Part shown: positions 13,400-25,815 of the stretch, one piece after another
Position numbering within the stretch: the stretch's first letter is position 1
How the letters are laid out: each line of letters starts with the position of its first letter
Notes under the pieces: generated by a model
Database searches by the model: none
Told to the model about the DNA's origin: nothing
Seen by the model: only the letters and a program-made list of their open reading frames with translations
Source of the DNA: Apostichopus japonicus
Lineage: Eukaryota > Echinodermata > Holothuroidea > Aspidochirotida > Stichopodidae
Reading direction: 5' to 3'
Assembly: GCF_037975245.1 (NCBI RefSeq)
Contig: NC_092578.1
Location: forward strand, 1,490,001-1,550,000
Length of the DNA: 60,000 nt
Program-made: the position numbers and the translations under genes

Positions 13400-15299
13400 A
13401 GAGTACATCATACATCTATATAGCGTTTTAAGTCTAGTCAAGTCTCAGAGAGATAGAGACTTAATGCGCTTTACAATGTAAAACCAATCATAAAGTGGAA
13501 TTTAGATTTGAAGAGGGAAGGAATTTTTGTTAAAGTCACACTTAAATGGCATAAACTATGCAACTGCAGTGTTATTTCTGGCAGGGAAGTGAAATTACAA
13601 TTACTGTATTGCAGAAGAAAGGTTGACAAGGAAAGCCTATTTTTTGTTCCTTTTGTCTTGTAAGAGCAACTTAGACAGACTGGAACTAACATAGTTTCAC
13701 ATTACTAGAAATTCTACCTCCTTTCCTTATCACTGACCACCAACATTCTCAACAGCAGAGAGAATACGGACATATTCAACATATATGATCTATAGCATAT
13801 ATGTACTTGACCACCTACTAAAATAGGTCCTACCTGAACCTCACCCTAATGCATGTGCCATCCCCACCCAAAAAGGTCCTTTCCCAATAAAATGGAAAAA
13901 ATGGAAATTTAAGGAAAGAACATAAAAACTAAAACAATTATCAGTTAAGTACAATTGCTTTCTATTAACAATGCTTGAAGTTAAGAGTGTACTCCAAAAT
14001 GGATTTTTTTTTATTCTTTCCAAATAATCCTTATTATTCAAAATATATGTTAAGTCAAGTTTAATATGAAGCCCTTACTTTTCAGCACATATCTATAGTC
14101 TATGATGTCTATGGCAAAACATAAGTATTTTTTATGACACCTATGGACTTTAAAGTCTTTCACTCTGCATACTGATATAAATTGAGGTCTAATTTTCCAA
14201 GGAAAGGAACAAATATGTGGCCCTGGGTGTCACAGATTAAACCAGACATACTCCACAAAAAAGGTCACATAAACAGTCAGAAAACTGTGGGAGTTTCTGA
14301 TAACACATGTTTGTGGCTAGAATAATTTTCAGAGAAATTGATTTGTTTTTATTTCCTATGAAAATGAAAACGAAAATATGGTGTCTGACAAGAAAGATCT
14401 CAAATGCCAGTTATGGAAACTACCCCCAGGGCAAAATTTCTTGGTTTCTGTGGTTTACAAGTTTCTGAATAGAGGTAACATGAAAGATCTGTAACATCAT
14501 ACACTATATAGCACAACTTTTAATGTAATCCAGAGAACAAAGCGATATGTGGTTGAAGCAATGAACGAACATATATCCCGAAACTGACTGGTTTGGATAT
14601 TTACAAGTGACAAGCTTACCTGTCTCCCCACAACCTTAGCACCCTCATTCTCACGTCAATTAAATAACTAACCAACTAACTAGCAATGAACTAATATACT
14701 AAATTTCAAAATTAGTTTCACACTGCTTATAACTGATTCACGACTGAGACAACTTGTTCTCTTTGTATACAAATCTACATTCCATAAAACTCTTGTAGTA
14801 ATTTTCACAACGAAATTCAGCAATTGACATTCATTACTTGTTATTTTTACTTTCAATTTAGTGAAAATGCCTATTATAGTGTTATTTCTACCTTATTTTG
14901 GGTAAATACTCTGCAGGTTCAGAAAAACTGCCAAGCAAACTCAGAAAAGCTATGTTTAAAAAAACAAATTAGGTCATTCTCATTTCCTATATAACCAAAC
15001 TAAAGCTTTAAACTGACTTTTTTTTTGCTTGTATATGAAGGCAATTCTAGAGAACATCTAAAATATGCCAGTTGTGATTCTCAATTCAAGATCTTGTATA
15101 AATTCTGCAAAAAAACATTCAAAAAGAACTTCCAATATATACGTTGATTAGGGAATATCAGTTTCTACTTCATGTATGAAAGAACCTAACACCTCGGTGT
15201 GTGTAACAAAGCTCTGTTGGATAATTTGACACATTTTAAGTGTCAAGAGTGTATGTACTCAAGTAAAGTTACAAATTAGTCACAAATCTTCAAACTTAC
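13400..15299. other. Probable integrin intron, no exon recognised
   Basis: Holds a GCGCTTTA-type repeat block at 13425-13475 and the minus R1 copy at 14600. No minus-strand frame resembling the beta-I domain was seen. Confidence 0.5.
14600..14665 (-). repeat. Dispersed short repeat R1, minus copy
   Basis: Contains GTGACAAGCTTACCTGTCTC then CCCACAACCTTAGCACCCTC, the reverse complement of the R1 core. It shares its GTGACAAGCTTACCTGTCTC end with the copy at 42125. Confidence 0.6.
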
Positions 15300-15413
15300 C
15301 CCAGTTGTGGTGGCCTCATTTTCGGGATTAACGATATCCTCTTCCAAACACAATCTGTCTAGTAGATTACTCTTCAGATCACATCTTGGAAAATTTTCCA
15401 CCTCTGCAAAATT
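15300..15413 (-). CDS. ITGB-like: Integrin beta subunit, second PSI exon
   Basis: A 114-nt exon (38 codons, phase 0 at both ends) between acceptor GATGGCAG and donor GGG|GTAAGT. The peptide reads NFAEVENFPRCDLKSN, then LLDRLC, then EEDIVNPEN. This matches the second half of the integrin PSI region: an RCD, a further Cys about a dozen residues on, then an acidic-D-I-x-N-P segment that leads to the beta-I domain. The intron to exon 15936-16009 is 522 bp and holds the end of a dispersed repeat copy. The next exon should start with the linker to the beta-I domain (the DLYYLMDLS-type MIDAS strand). I looked for it on the minus strand from 15299 to 1 and did not find it, so the next intron is probably longer than 15 kb. 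Confidence 0.85.
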
Positions 15414-15689
15414 CTGCCATCAAAATTGGAAAATTAGTTTTTATTAGTGGGATGATTTTCCAACCAACCACATGACAGGTAATACTAAACAAATCACTGG
15501 TAATGACTTGTCAAATTTATCACACAATGCCATTGCAATGTGGTTGCTTATGCGATGGTTGGCTCTGTTTCCTTGCCACAAGTTTGTTGATCTTGTCTTG
15601 ATGAAGCAAAAATGCAGTCCTGAGATTGGCACAAAGATCCACTGAGTCCAACTTATTGCAACACCTCGAGTTAAGATAATAATCATAAA

Positions 15690-15895
15690 AATGTCGGATT
15701 TTAATAAAGCACTTTATACCAGCAATAGGTCTCAAAGCGCTTTTACAGACTTTATATTACCCCTGGTCAATGATAACATGTCCCAGAGACAATGAAGATA
15801 ATGCTACAAGGTTACCTAACTATACATATCACGTTTGACATGTATGTAATAGAGGTGCAATTATTGTGAAAAGACAGGTAAGTGAGGAACAATAG
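15690..15895 (+). repeat. Dispersed short repeat R1 with AGCGCTTT-type leader
   Basis: Starts with a TAAAGCACTTTATACCAGCA / CAAAGCGCTTTTACAGAC block, continues ATTACCCCTGGTCAATG, then an R1 block with AAGGTTACC and ends AAAGACAGGTAAGTGAGGAA. It lies between the two PSI exons of the integrin gene, in opposite orientation. A similar GCGCTTTA block occurs at 13425-13475. Confidence 0.55.
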
Positions 15896-15935
15896 ATACA
15901 TGCATCCTGTGGCACATCTTAACACCTGGACTTAC

Positions 15936-16009
15936 CTCTGATTTACACCATGCACATTCTGGACTTCTAACCAAACATTCTCCACAGGTTTTTGCTACAC
16001 TACAGGAAC
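15936..16009 (-). CDS. ITGB-like: Integrin beta subunit, PSI-domain exon
   Basis: A 74-nt exon between acceptor TTCTTTCACAG and donor GAG|GTAAGT. With the one base carried over from the previous exon it gives exactly 25 codons and ends in phase 0. The peptide contains CSVAKTCGECLVRSPECAWC, the diagnostic start of the integrin PSI domain (Cys, then CGEC, then a C-x-WC pair), which matches integrin beta chains in spacing and key residues. The PSI domain sits at the N-terminus of the mature chain and forms the disulfide-bonded knee of the receptor. The acceptor lies only about 75 bp from a 1.1 kb minisatellite in the upstream intron. A continuous minus-strand reading frame (17207 to 15861) runs from that repeat through this exon, so the frame alone does not mark the exon; the splice sites and homology do. 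Confidence 0.88.
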
Positions 16010-16084
16010 CTGTGAAAGAAAAGAAAATTTTTAAGGAAACTTGTCGTTGCAATCTGTAATGTGTGTAACGAAGTAAAATGACTG

Positions 16085-17200
16085 CATACATTAAGTTGGA
16101 ATGGGATGGAGTGAGGTAGGCTGGGATGGAGTGAGTTAGGCTGGGATGGAGTGAGATTGGAGGGTAAGGAGTGGGGTGGGATGTTAAAGAGTGTGATGGG
16201 ATATTGAGGTATGGGATGGGATTTTGACGAGTGTGATGGGATGTTGAGGAGTGTGATGGGATGTTGAGGTGTGTGATGGGATGTTGAGGAGAGCGATGGA
16301 TGTTGAGGAGTGGGGTGGGATGTTGAGGAAAGCGATGGATGTTGAGGAGTGTGATGGGATGTTGAGGAGAGCGATGGATGTTGAGGAGAGCGATGGATGT
16401 TGAGGAGTGGGATGGGATGTTGAGGAGTGTGATGGGATGTTGACGAGTGTGATGGGATGTTGAGGAGTGTGATGGGATGTTGAGGAGTGTGATGGGATGT
16501 TGACGAGTGTGATGGGATGTTGAGGAGTGTGATGGGATGTTGAGGAGAGCGATGGATGTTGAGGAGTGGGATGGGATGTTGAGGAGTGTGATGGGATGTT
16601 GACGAGTGTGATGGGATGTTGAGGAGTGTGATGGGATGTTGAGGTGTGGGATGGGATGGTTGAGGAGTGTGATGGATGTTGAGGAGTGTGATGGGATGTT
16701 GAGGAGTGTGATGGGATATTGAGGTGTGTGATGGGATGTTGAGGAGTGTGATGGGATATTGAGGTGTGTGATTGGATGTTGAGGAGTGTGATGAGATGTT
16801 GAGGAGTGTGATGGGATGTTGAGGAGTGTGATGGGATGTTGAGGTGTGGGGTGGGATGGTTGAGGAGTGTGATGGATGTTGAGGAGTGTGATGGATGTTG
16901 ACGAGTGTGATGGGATGTTGAGGAGTGTGATGGGATATTGAGGTGTGTGATTGGATGCTGAGGAGTGTGATGGGATATTGAGGTGTGTGATTGGATGTTG
17001 AGGAGTGTGATGGGATGTTGAGGAGTGTGATGGGATGTTGAGGAGTGTGATGGAATGTTGAGGAAAGCGATGGATGTTGAGTAGTGTGATGGGATGTTGA
17101 GGAGTGTGATGGGATGTTGAGGAGTGTGATGGGATGTTGAGGAGAGTGATGGATGGTTGAGGAGTGTGATTGGATGTTGAGGAGTGTGATGAGTTGGGAT
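16085..17200. repeat. 20-bp minisatellite, about 55 copies
   Basis: Tandem array with unit GATGGGATGTTGAGGAGTGT (20 bp) and a 19-bp variant carrying GAGCGATGGATG. The plus strand is G/T/A-rich and the minus strand is rich in C, T and A. Because 20 is not a multiple of 3, each minus-strand frame cycles through the same peptide pattern (HHTPQHPITLLNIPSHSSTS), and the unit has no stop codon in any of the three minus frames. This produces three overlapping long open frames (about 400-450 codons) that are artefacts of the repeat, not genes. Confidence 0.95.
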
Positions 17201-18042
17201 GGAACAAGCACAGTATTGTTTGATGTTTACTGTCTGTTCAAAATGAATATCTTTCTTTCGTAAAGTTTGGTCAATAACAGTGACAATCAGATTGATACCG
17301 TGAATAAATGATGAATACACACAATTGCTTACATCTGCCCTTCCTAGCTGATGATTATTCATGTCATCATTGGCAATAATGCCTGAAAATGTTATTTTTT
17401 TTACTATGTACAGCAAAACATCACTGCAGCAAAGATGTTTATGATTATACACAACATCATTTTATCAATTTTTTTTTTATTCCTTCTTGTCTCCATTTTT
17501 AGATTAAATTCAAACAAACTGATTCCTGATGAAACAAAGTCATTCACCTGGTATTATGTACAGTGGCCTAGCCAATATTACAACATCCTAAATTCATACT
17601 TATTATGATCCAAAAAATATAGCTGCTCATAGCAGTTTAATTAAAAAAATTCCACAAGAGGATTTAAAGTAGGAAGGATAAAACTTATCAAATACAGAGT
17701 CCCAGGAGGATGTAATGGAGATGCAACTAAAACGAGAGGCTTTTAATTCTATAGCTTAGAACGTCCTTCTCTTTTATCCTAAAACAACCACTAAAAAGCT
17801 TGTTCAATTGTTTTGCAAATAAAGAGTTGGTAAAGTGAGAGAATAGGAAGATAGAGAGTAGTATAGAAGGATATTCTTTACACGTAACAGTGGTGCACTA
17901 TAAAGTCTTGTTGATAGAGTATGTGGGAACAAACTGTGCCATTAACCACTATGGAAGAATTCACAAGGGTGTTGTTGTACATCTACACTATGAGCTGCTA
18001 AAATATGCTGGAGAGGCGGAGTTTAGTAACCTGTAGTATCTA

Positions 18043-18622
18043 CAATGTTACTCTGAAATGAGGGAGGAAAGTTTCTTCCTAAGTGGTAGATTCGGAAGGA
18101 GGTGTAGGTGGGCGGTGCCCAGGGAGCGAGGGCGCCGTTTTAAACGTTTCCAGTGTTTAGTTAGGTAGATGGGAAAGTGCAGATGTGGAGTGGTAGACAG
18201 GTAAGAGAGGAGCGCAGTAAATCCTATAGTATCAACAATGTTACTCTGAATGAGGGAGGAAAGTTTCTTCCTACGTGGTAGATTCGGAAGGAGGTGTAAG
18301 TGGGCCGTGCCGAGGGAGCGAGGGCGCCATGCTAAAGCGTTTCCGGTGTGTAGTTAGGTAGATGGGAAAGTGCAGATGTGGAGTGGTAGACAGGTAAGAG
18401 AGGAGCGCAGTAAATCCTATAGTATCAACAATGTTACTCTGAATGAGGGAGGAAAGTTTCTTCCTACGTGGTAAATTCGGAAGGAGGTGTAAGTGGGCGG
18501 TGCCCAGGGAGCGAGGGCGCCATGCTAAAACGTTTCCAGTGTATAGTTTGGTAGATGGGAAAGTGCAGATGTGGAGTGGGAGACAGGTAAGAGAGGAGTG
18601 CAGTAAAATCCTCTAGTATCAA
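18043..18622 (+). repeat. 193-bp tandem repeat, 3 copies
   Basis: CAATGTTACTCTGAA recurs at 18043, 18236 and 18429, and the array ends at 18623, for periods of 193, 193 and 194 bp. The unit is richer in G+C than its surroundings and contains GCCCAGGGAGCGAGGGCGCC and GTGGAGTGGTAGACAGGTAA. Copies are about 95% identical, suggesting recent amplification. The final part resembles the R1 core. Confidence 0.93.
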
Positions 18623-18869
18623 CAATGTACCTCAAATTATGAGTGCAATGGTTATTTTCAAACTCTGTGATTTTTTTCTTTCTTGCTAAGAATGAAGCAC
18701 CAGTGACAATATGAGTTTGACAAATCTCGCCACATACTGCAGCCTCAACAGTTTATACCCTTCCCTTATTAATAGATCAACCTCAGCCCCAATCTATAAA
18801 CATGCATGACTTCTAAAGTTAATTTGTGAGAAAGTACACGTTTTACAAGTAAGTAAAGTCATATAACTA

Positions 18870-19115
18870 CAAGTTAAACCATAACTATAAAATTATTAAA
18901 ACGATAAAACTATATAGATATAAAACGATAACTATAAATTTATGAAAACGATAAAACTATATAGTTATAAAACGATAACTGTAAAGCTATGAAAACGATA
19001 AAACTATATAGTTATAAAACGATAACTATAAAGTTATGAAAACGATAAAACTATATAGGTATAAAATGATAACTATAAAGTTAATCATAACTATAAGGTT
19101 ATAAACAATAACTAT
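18870..19115 (+). repeat. 47-bp AT-rich tandem repeat, about 5 copies
   Basis: GATAAAACTATATAG recurs at 18903, 18950 and 18997 and once more before decaying, period 47 bp. The unit also carries ATAACTATAAAGTTAT, a near-palindrome, and TATATAGTTATA. Confidence 0.9.
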
Positions 19116-19119
19116 AAAG

Positions 19120-22100
19120 TTAAAAGAGTTTTGAGTTTCAGCAGTGTGGTAAGTGAAGTAAACCTTAAATGCTGGATGTTCATCAAGCTGGCACATTCAT
19201 ACAGTGTAGTACAAATGCCACATTTCAAGTTTAAACTCCTGTGAAACCCCCCAAACTTATTAGTTTGGTTATTTACAAACTCCTTTACCCCCCCCCCCCC
19301 TATGATCATATCTAAGGTCACTAACCTCCTCTTTCTGGCTCTACCATCCAAAGGTTTTAACATGTGTTTCGTCTTGGATTTTCAAACCCTGTGTAACACC
19401 AATCTAACAAGATCAAGCCACGAATAACTCAAACCCTTTAAAGCGTTAGTCTTTATTTTCTCTCAACCCTATTCCACATTTTTTATTCACCGATTGATAT
19501 TTAACTACTTTATGTAATGTTGATGGAATTATTTTATTCTTATAAAGCATTTATTTTGCTTCTCCCTTTCTTTCTTTTTATTATTTTTGTTTGGCCTTCA
19601 AGTATGGTAAGCATTCTTCCCAATTTTATCCCTAATCATAAAACCTTAGCTAAAATGTAAAAAAAAAGAAAGTCCATCTTCATTTACTTTGAAGTTTATT
19701 GCCTAAACTTCCTTCCCATGTTTTGTCATACTTGACTAACTTCTTCAATGATGAAATTATATTAAAGATTTCGGCAACACTGCTTCACCGTTTTTAATTT
19801 AACATTTAAGTTTATACCATTAACTGTTCTACCCAATCTTGTCAGCTCATCAAACTTACCAATTCGATGAAATAATGAGTGAAGAAAAGATGTCACGATA
19901 AATCAATGGGAGGAATGCTTTGAAATAAGTGTGAGAAAAATTCACTTTTGAAAGTTATAAAATATTGTTATAAAATGCATCTCAGATGATGAAATATACC
20001 TCCAAAATTGTTTACACATTCCCAAAATTTTATCTTAAGTATAAAATGATCGAATTATACTTGGGGAAAAAATTGTAACATTTTTTTATCCAACACAATC
20101 AATATATAAGACTTGACAAAAAGTTGGTTGATTTCATGATGTAAACCAAAGAAGCTGTCTTAATTAGTTCTGATTAGAAACATATCCCTTGGGATGGAGT
20201 CAAAGGTGAGGAGAATTCTTTCAGATCCGGTCAACTTTTGCGGATCCTACTGAAGATATGAAAGCCTATACAGAATCGTCATGTCCTCAAGGGAAATTAA
20301 CCATCTAGGTGTAGATAAGTGATAACTTTGAAATGGAGCCCGACTTGCAGGTGTTGCATGGCATGCCTCTAAGCTCAAGATGTTATCAGTCACTGAAGGT
20401 GTCCGGGTGAAATATTTTACAGAATAAAGCTGTCAAATTGGTCATTTTTTTAAGACTAATTAATATTCATGTTAACAAGTCATTCTTAGCCTCTGGTTTT
20501 TACACTGTTCGCATGGATGGATCTCTTCTAACTCCATGGATCTACTATCAGTTTTTTAATATATATTTAAAAAATAGTTTTTATTTATTTATCAGTTTTT
20601 CTTTTATTCAGAGGAACAAGTTACAACTCCTTTGAATGATTATAATTGTTCTGACACCAATGAACTACAATGGTATGAGTCTATTGTACAAGCTCAGAAC
20701 ATCTGTGCTTTTCACCTAAAATATTCCAGAGGAATGGATGAACATCTGGCACTAAAGACACTGACTTACCATTAGGGTTAATACGCTGTGAGTTCAAAAT
20801 GAAAAATACAATGCACAACACCTAACGTTAATATTTTTTCCCATAAATTAAAGCAGCACTTTGCATTGAATCATCGAAACTTTGTAATATGGAAGCTGCA
20901 CGGATGCACCCAGACTTGTCTATGGTACATAGTAAAGTTTTTACACATTCTGTACATAATTGCAACTTTGAGATAACATCTGATAACAATCAAGCATCCT
21001 ATGTTTTAATACATCCATCATAATCATGAGTTTCTCAACCTTGTTCTGTAACAGTAACATAAAATATTAGTAAACCAAATTCCCTATATTTTCCTTACTA
21101 CATGCAAACAAAACGTTGTAAATATTTAACTTCTTGCACCTCATCACCGAATTATTTCTCTTTGAGGGCATTCTAGCATACTCGTCATTATCGACTGAAC
21201 ACATGCATACTTGAGTCTTTTTTTGGGACTTTACATCACCATGTTAAACATTGTAAACGCTCTGTTGGCTCGCTATCATAAATCAATCCATAAGGTGTTC
21301 GGAAAATCACTTTGCAAGGAAAACATCTTCAGGCAGAAAAACCAATCAGACGAAATAATTTGTAACGATTCTTTTGACGTTATTGGTTTGAGAAAGAAAC
21401 ATCAACCAAAGTGGGAGTGTGTCAAATTTGTCTTTTGTCTTTATAACACAATTAGCAGTTGCTATATGAGTCAAAAGACTCGCTCAAGGTAAATATGTTG
21501 CTATGAAATAGTAGGTGAGACAATAGCCTTAGGAGTAAAAAAATGAATATTTCAGTTTCTGCCTTTTTTGTCAAGTGATAATTAAAGTTAAATGGAGGAG
21601 CAGCACTAACGAGACTTTAAGATAGCATGAGTCACTTAGTCATCAAAACTAGATTTATACATTATACTGTATAAGGAGTATGGAGTAATACCTACTTAAT
21701 ACAATTCAGAAGATATACTAAATAACAACTTGTTTTGTGTACTTTACAATATACAGACAACACGTAACACAGACTGAATAGACGCCATCCCTTGATCCAG
21801 AGATTTGAGTGAAATTTGATTAATGAATTATGAAGACAAGCATCCCATAGCACCCTTGATGGCACAAATAAGGAATAAACTTGCAAACGGAGACCCTGTC
21901 CATTTTATATTGATGTACCACAAAACAACCCATCAACTGAGAGTCTCTCTTCTTATGTGGAATTAACGAGAGAAATTATTCATACAGTCGTAGCAGCATG
22001 GGTAATACGTTGGACGCCATGACGATATACCAGTCTCAATAAAAACACTGACTTAGTGATTGCACCACCAAGAAACGGATTTAGAGCCTAAATGGTTTGT

Positions 22101-24220
22101 GCCTTTAAAAAAAATATTTCATTTTAAAATTCTGGATTGGAAAAATATCTTGAACTTGAAGAATTAGGCCAATGCTACCAGCATAGCTTAATTTGTCAGA
22201 CTAAACGGAGCCAGGTACTGTACCAGCCTCCGTGAAGGGGGGAAATATATGAAATTCAGATTAATCATAGATCTATGATTGAACCCAAGATAAATAAAAC
22301 TATGACAGAGTCAAATGATAGGCATTATAATTAACAACTTTAGTATGATGCTTGCAAAAACAAGTAGGGAGGGAACAGGGACTCCTTGGATATACTGATC
22401 AGGATTATCATAATAATCCATGAAAACATAATTTGAGGCGTTGAATCCAATCTGCGATTCCGATGTGTCCAGTGTCATCATCTGCACTACATTAAAGGTT
22501 ACATACCCATACGTGTACAACTTTTAATGGAAACAGAGTTTTGAACAGGAGGAGAGAGGATGTGATTGAAGGGGATTTTGGATGGATGGGATAGGGTCGA
22601 TGATATGGCATGGTGAAAGAGTCTGTCGTATCCAAAAGGTGGGATACAGTTGCAGAGATGGTTTAAGCAATCTTATCCCAACTGCTTTTGGACAGAGTAT
22701 AGTATTGACAATTCTAACACTAGGGCTAAGATATCTTGCATGTTTATGTATAACAGAGTGCATTTTACCCTTACCATCACCTACCCCTTACCCTAGGTTC
22801 ACCTTTACAATCTCTTAGCTAGTAGCACAGACAGGAAGTTCTTGCAAGAAAGATTAATAACAGGTTCTGTTTACAAGCAGTCAACATAATAATATACTTT
22901 TCCAAGTTTTTAAGTTCCAATAGATCACTTACACTTTGACCTCTACAGTAACACCCTAAAAACAGTAAGGCACTACAACAGAAACCTTACATCCATCTGG
23001 CTGTGTAGCTAACATCATATCTCTACCAATAAAATAACTTTCAGTATGATGTCATTGCCAATGACGTCATATTATGGTCATTTCTTAGTTTATAGCTTAA
23101 TCTCTGTTCACATAGAAAGGTAAATATGTGGACAGAGTAACTTCCTGACCCATTCTCTGTAATCCATTGTCAAAGTGTATATAACATGTAACTTTCACCA
23201 ATTGTATTCAGTAGTAGATATCTAGCCAGATGAAGCTCTAATATACCCTGTTTAATTTCAAATATTTGTTTTTGTCCTCATTTCTTGTTCACATACCACC
23301 CCTGTGACACATGTGTAACCAATATGCATTAAAACCCAAAGTGGGAGGACTGTAACAAGTTTTCTCCACAGTTTGGGAATTTCACGTTTTTATTATCCTT
23401 ATTTACGGGTCCTAATGGATTTATCTGCCCCCTTCCTCTTGCAGCACATTTCTGCAGCTACTAAACTAAACTTCAAATTGTTAAATGATGGCAGTTGCTT
23501 ACAATTATGGCCGGCCCTTTAAAGGTATTTAGTTACACATGTAAACTACTATGTATTAGGAGGAAGAAAATCACTTTTTTATCAATCCAAACAAACAATT
23601 TACGTGACACAATGAATGTCCGAACTACCTTTCAATACGTCATTTCCTATTATTATGTTTTGATAACATTTGAACAATATGGATGTAAAAACAAGGATAT
23701 CCACCAAGTCCTCCCACCTTCCATCCAGAGTTCTGTTTAGTCATGCTATGTATGCATTGTTCTATCTGCACAACAAAACAAAAGATTTACACTGAGATGC
23801 AATAATGGTTAGTTAATTGACATTGATGAAACAAGCTGAAGCTGAACCTCTTTCAATTTCATCATATTGTTTGAATCTGTTTTTATAACTTGTTTTATAA
23901 CGGAATTTGAATTGACAGAATAAACAAAGTCCTTAAGCATTAACACTTTCATTCCAAATCACAAGGAAGAAATTAATTCATATAAAAAATCTATAATGTG
24001 CTTTTGTATTTATTTGATTCATGTTTTACCAAACAGGTGACTTATTTAAAATCAAAACTAATAGTCCAAAACTTACTGGACGTCTAGAATATCCTAGGAT
24101 ATCCAGAATCCGATGGAAGAAAAAACTCCTGAAACTTCTGCTACCGTAAGGACGAAATCCGAGGGAAATATTTCTATCGAGAAAATGCGTGTGGGCACTT
24201 AAAATCGAAGAATGAGGAGA
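19120..24220. other. Intron sequence, no gene recognised
   Basis: Contains a C-run at about 19288 and the paired CRE-like sites at 23047. The plus frame at 21211-21492 (93 codons) has no recognised domain. Confidence 0.45.
23047..23070. promoter_or_regulatory. Paired CRE-like sites
   Basis: ATGATGTCAT and ATGACGTCAT separated by 4 bp. The second is a perfect CRE palindrome. It lies in the integrin intron; function is inferred from motif only. Confidence 0.35.
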
Positions 24221-24224
24221 AGGA

Positions 24225-24345
24225 GGGGCAATGACCAGGGAGCTGGTCATGGAGGGTGCACGGTGTTAAAGGGTTACCATGGACATTATTGACACGGTAG
24301 AACGGGTGCTAAGGTTGTGAGGACACAGGTAAGCGAGGAACAATT
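24225..24345 (+). repeat. Dispersed short repeat R1, best copy
   Basis: Reads GGTGTTAAAGGGTTACCATG, then ACACGGTAGAACGGGTGCTA, AGGTTGTGAGGACACAGGTA and AGCGAGGAACAATTAAG. Used with the copies at 15.8 kb and 42.1 kb to define the family. Confidence 0.6.
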
Positions 24346-25347
24346 AAGTTAAGCAATACTTCTTCTTGTTAATAGATGTTATAGGTTCATATATACTTAA
24401 CTTTGATTTCCACTGTCTTTTTTGGTAATTTGACTACGCATCAAAACTGCTAAAGGATAATACGTCATGTTTCTTAAAAGCGTATTGAAACTGCTGACGC
24501 AGCTGAGTGTTATGCTGATGTTTGTACCATTATGACCACATTTTTCTAAACCAATTTGTTATAATAACTAAATTAACTACAGTGGGATGACCTTGTTATA
24601 TAAATTAATTATTCAACTAAGGGTTTAATGACTCATAATGAATTAAAGATTACACGGAAATATAAGGTGTGAGTAGCATATGGCTGTCCTAACGATAGTT
24701 ACCAAAAGTCAATCTGAAACCCTAAAAGGTCATTTTTAAAGCACCTTTTTAATGCTCCTCTATAGATACTGAAATTGATAATATTTAATACATTTTTCCA
24801 AGTTTCTCCATAGATACTGAACTCGATAATATTTGATGGCATTTTCATCCCAGTTCATTTTTAAGTCCATCTAGTTTTTAGCATGTCTAAACATCAGATT
24901 GTCTAGTTTCTTTCAAATAGTGTTCAGTTTAAGTCAAAATATGAATTATCCACACCTACAGAACGTGACGATGATACATATTTTTCTTTTAGTCAAAACA
25001 GAGCGATAAATCAACCTCTCTCTTAATTAAAGTCGTAACTATTCAGCTTAACTCAACAAAGTGTAGCGTACCGTACACAAAGCCTTACAATGGGTATAGA
25101 GTAATCTGGATACAGTTTATGTGACTTCAAGCTGATGATAGCATATTGATAGACTACTGACTGGTATGAATTAGAATCTGCACAGCTTTTGGCACAAGAA
25201 CTGAAACAATTAAAGGTCAAAAGGGTTTGAAATCAATTGGCAGCTAACCCAAAAATATCAAAGCCAAACTGAACAAGATCTTTTGATTAGTAAAATCCCA
25301 TTTGATGTCCAAAAATAATTAACCTGTCCATATATTTCGAAATCCTT

Positions 25348-25371
25348 TCCTATCACATAATTGTGATAGGA
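25348..25371. repeat. Perfect hairpin
   Basis: TCCTATCACA, loop TAAT, TGTGATAGGA: a 10-bp perfect stem. Confidence 0.85.
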
Positions 25372-25474
25372 TATAGGATATAAGTATCATGTACTGTGCA
25401 GACTGGAAGTGAGGCCCCGTACTAGGTACTGGCTATCTAGCAAAGTTGCCTGTTCTCGTATTTGTTCTGATGGA

Positions 25475-25815
25475 TTCGTACTTGTACCCAGGCACTTTGG
25501 AATCTAGTTTACACTCTAGTGCAAACTTAAGTACTGGTCCTCACACTTAAAACCTTGTACTCATACTAGTACTCACTATAACAGGGATTTGTACTTGTTC
25601 CCGAGCACTTTGGGATCTAGTTTACACTCTAGTGCAAACTTAATTACTGGTACTCACAATTAGAGCCTTGTACTCACACTAGTACTCATTATAACAGGGA
25701 TTCGTACTTGTAACCATTCACTTTGAATCTACATGTAGTTTACTCTCTAGTGCAAACTTAAGTACTGGTACTAACACTTTGAGCCTTGTACTCATACTCA
25801 TCACAACAAGAGTTC
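25475..25815 (+). repeat. ~112-bp tandem repeat, about 3 copies
   Basis: CACTTTGG(A/G)ATCTAGTTTACAC begins repeats at about 25492 and 25604, with a diverged third near 25717. The units share CTAGTGCAAACTTAAGTACT and CCTTGTACTCATACTAG. Confidence 0.88.

Noticed and set aside
15861-17452. Three overlapping minus-strand reading frames of 403-448 codons
   Set aside because: They are read through a 20-bp minisatellite that lacks stops in every minus frame. Only the last ~25 codons of one frame overlap a real exon.
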